Assembly: GCA_022865685.1 (NCBI GenBank)
Contig: JALHUB010000046.1
Location: 1-5,575 of the forward strand
Reading direction: 5' to 3'
Length of the DNA: 5,575 nucleotides
Source of the DNA: Dehalococcoidia bacterium
Lineage (GTDB): Bacteria; Chloroflexota; Dehalococcoidia; DSTF01; JALHUB01
Shown: positions 5,427-5,575 of the stretch, in pieces
Layout: each line of letters starts with the position of its first letter
Position numbering within the stretch: position 1 is the stretch's first letter
Notes under the pieces: model-generated
Told to the model about the DNA's origin: nothing
Seen by the model: only the letters and a program-made list of their open reading frames with translations
The model's database searches: none
Made by a program: the position numbers and the translations under genes

Positions 5427-5575
5427 ATGAGGCTGTACAGCACGCTGACACGCAGGGAAGAGGAGTTCGTTCCGGCGGGCGATACCGTCAAGATGTACGT
5501 CTGCGGCCCCAACCTGTACGCGCCCTGCCACGTGGGCCACGCCATGAGCTACGTCGTCTTTGACGTGCTGCGGCG
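5427..5575 (+). CDS. cysS: Cysteinyl-tRNA synthetase, N-terminal fragment (cut by window edge)
   Basis: CysS attaches cysteine to tRNA-Cys. Only 49 codons and two bases are inside the window. They start MRLYSTLTRREEEFVP, the usual CysS N-terminus. MYVCGPN (23-29) contains C26, the expected first zinc ligand of this class I synthetase, and HVGH (35-38) is the HIGH signature for ATP binding. It is followed by AMSYVVFDVLR. The family's common CGPTVY reads CGPNLY here, a mild deviation. The start is supported by GAGGA at 5413-5417. The truncation is due to the window edge, not gene damage. With cysE directly upstream, it forms a cysteine-synthesis and tRNA-charging pair. Confidence 0.96.
   Translation, partial: MRLYSTLTRREEEFVPAGDTVKMYVCGPNLYAPCHVGHAMSYVVFDVLR

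Overview
The window is GC-rich bacterial chromosome, densely coded, and holds housekeeping genes only. I see no phage, insertion sequence, CRISPR array, tRNA or rRNA. From left to right it contains: a partial radical SAM gene on the minus strand (1-1165); a 158-bp divergent promoter region; a VTT/DedA-superfamily membrane protein (1324-1959, +); a 355-bp structured gap with a near-consensus promoter; a PIN/TRAM membrane protein related to Bacillus YacL (2315-3373, +); ispD (3376-4098, +); ispF (4100-4567, +); a 184-bp gap rich in hairpins; cysE (4752-5411, +); and the first 49 codons of cysS (5427 to the right edge, +).

The order PIN/TRAM - ispD - ispF - cysE - cysS matches the Bacillus subtilis run yacL-ispD-ispF-gltX-cysE-cysS, with gltX missing and a hairpin-rich gap where it would sit. 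The high GC content, the 'GGDK' form of the IspD nucleotide loop, and the CysS 'HVGHAMSYVVFD' segment fit a Chloroflexota bacterium, possibly Dehalococcoidia. This is inferred from remembered family sequences, not from a search. A Gram-positive lineage is less likely but not excluded.

The plus-strand genes from 2315 onward probably form one or two transcription units. The first is PIN/TRAM-ispD-ispF, with junctions of 1-2 nt, a TTG start on ispD and no room for internal promoters. It would be driven from the promoter at 1975-2003 through a leader of about 300 nt. The second is cysE-cysS, with 15 nt between the genes, behind its own structured leader. IspD and IspF catalyse the third and fifth steps of the MEP isoprenoid pathway. 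CysE makes O-acetylserine for cysteine synthesis and CysS charges tRNA-Cys, so those two form a cysteine supply-and-use pair.

No undescribed multi-gene system is evident. The points most worth following up are the two structured leaders, the strong promoter before the PIN/TRAM gene, a likely dispersed G-run/C-run repeat at 2086-2223, and a VTT protein whose signature motif resembles eukaryotic VMP1 more than classic DedA.
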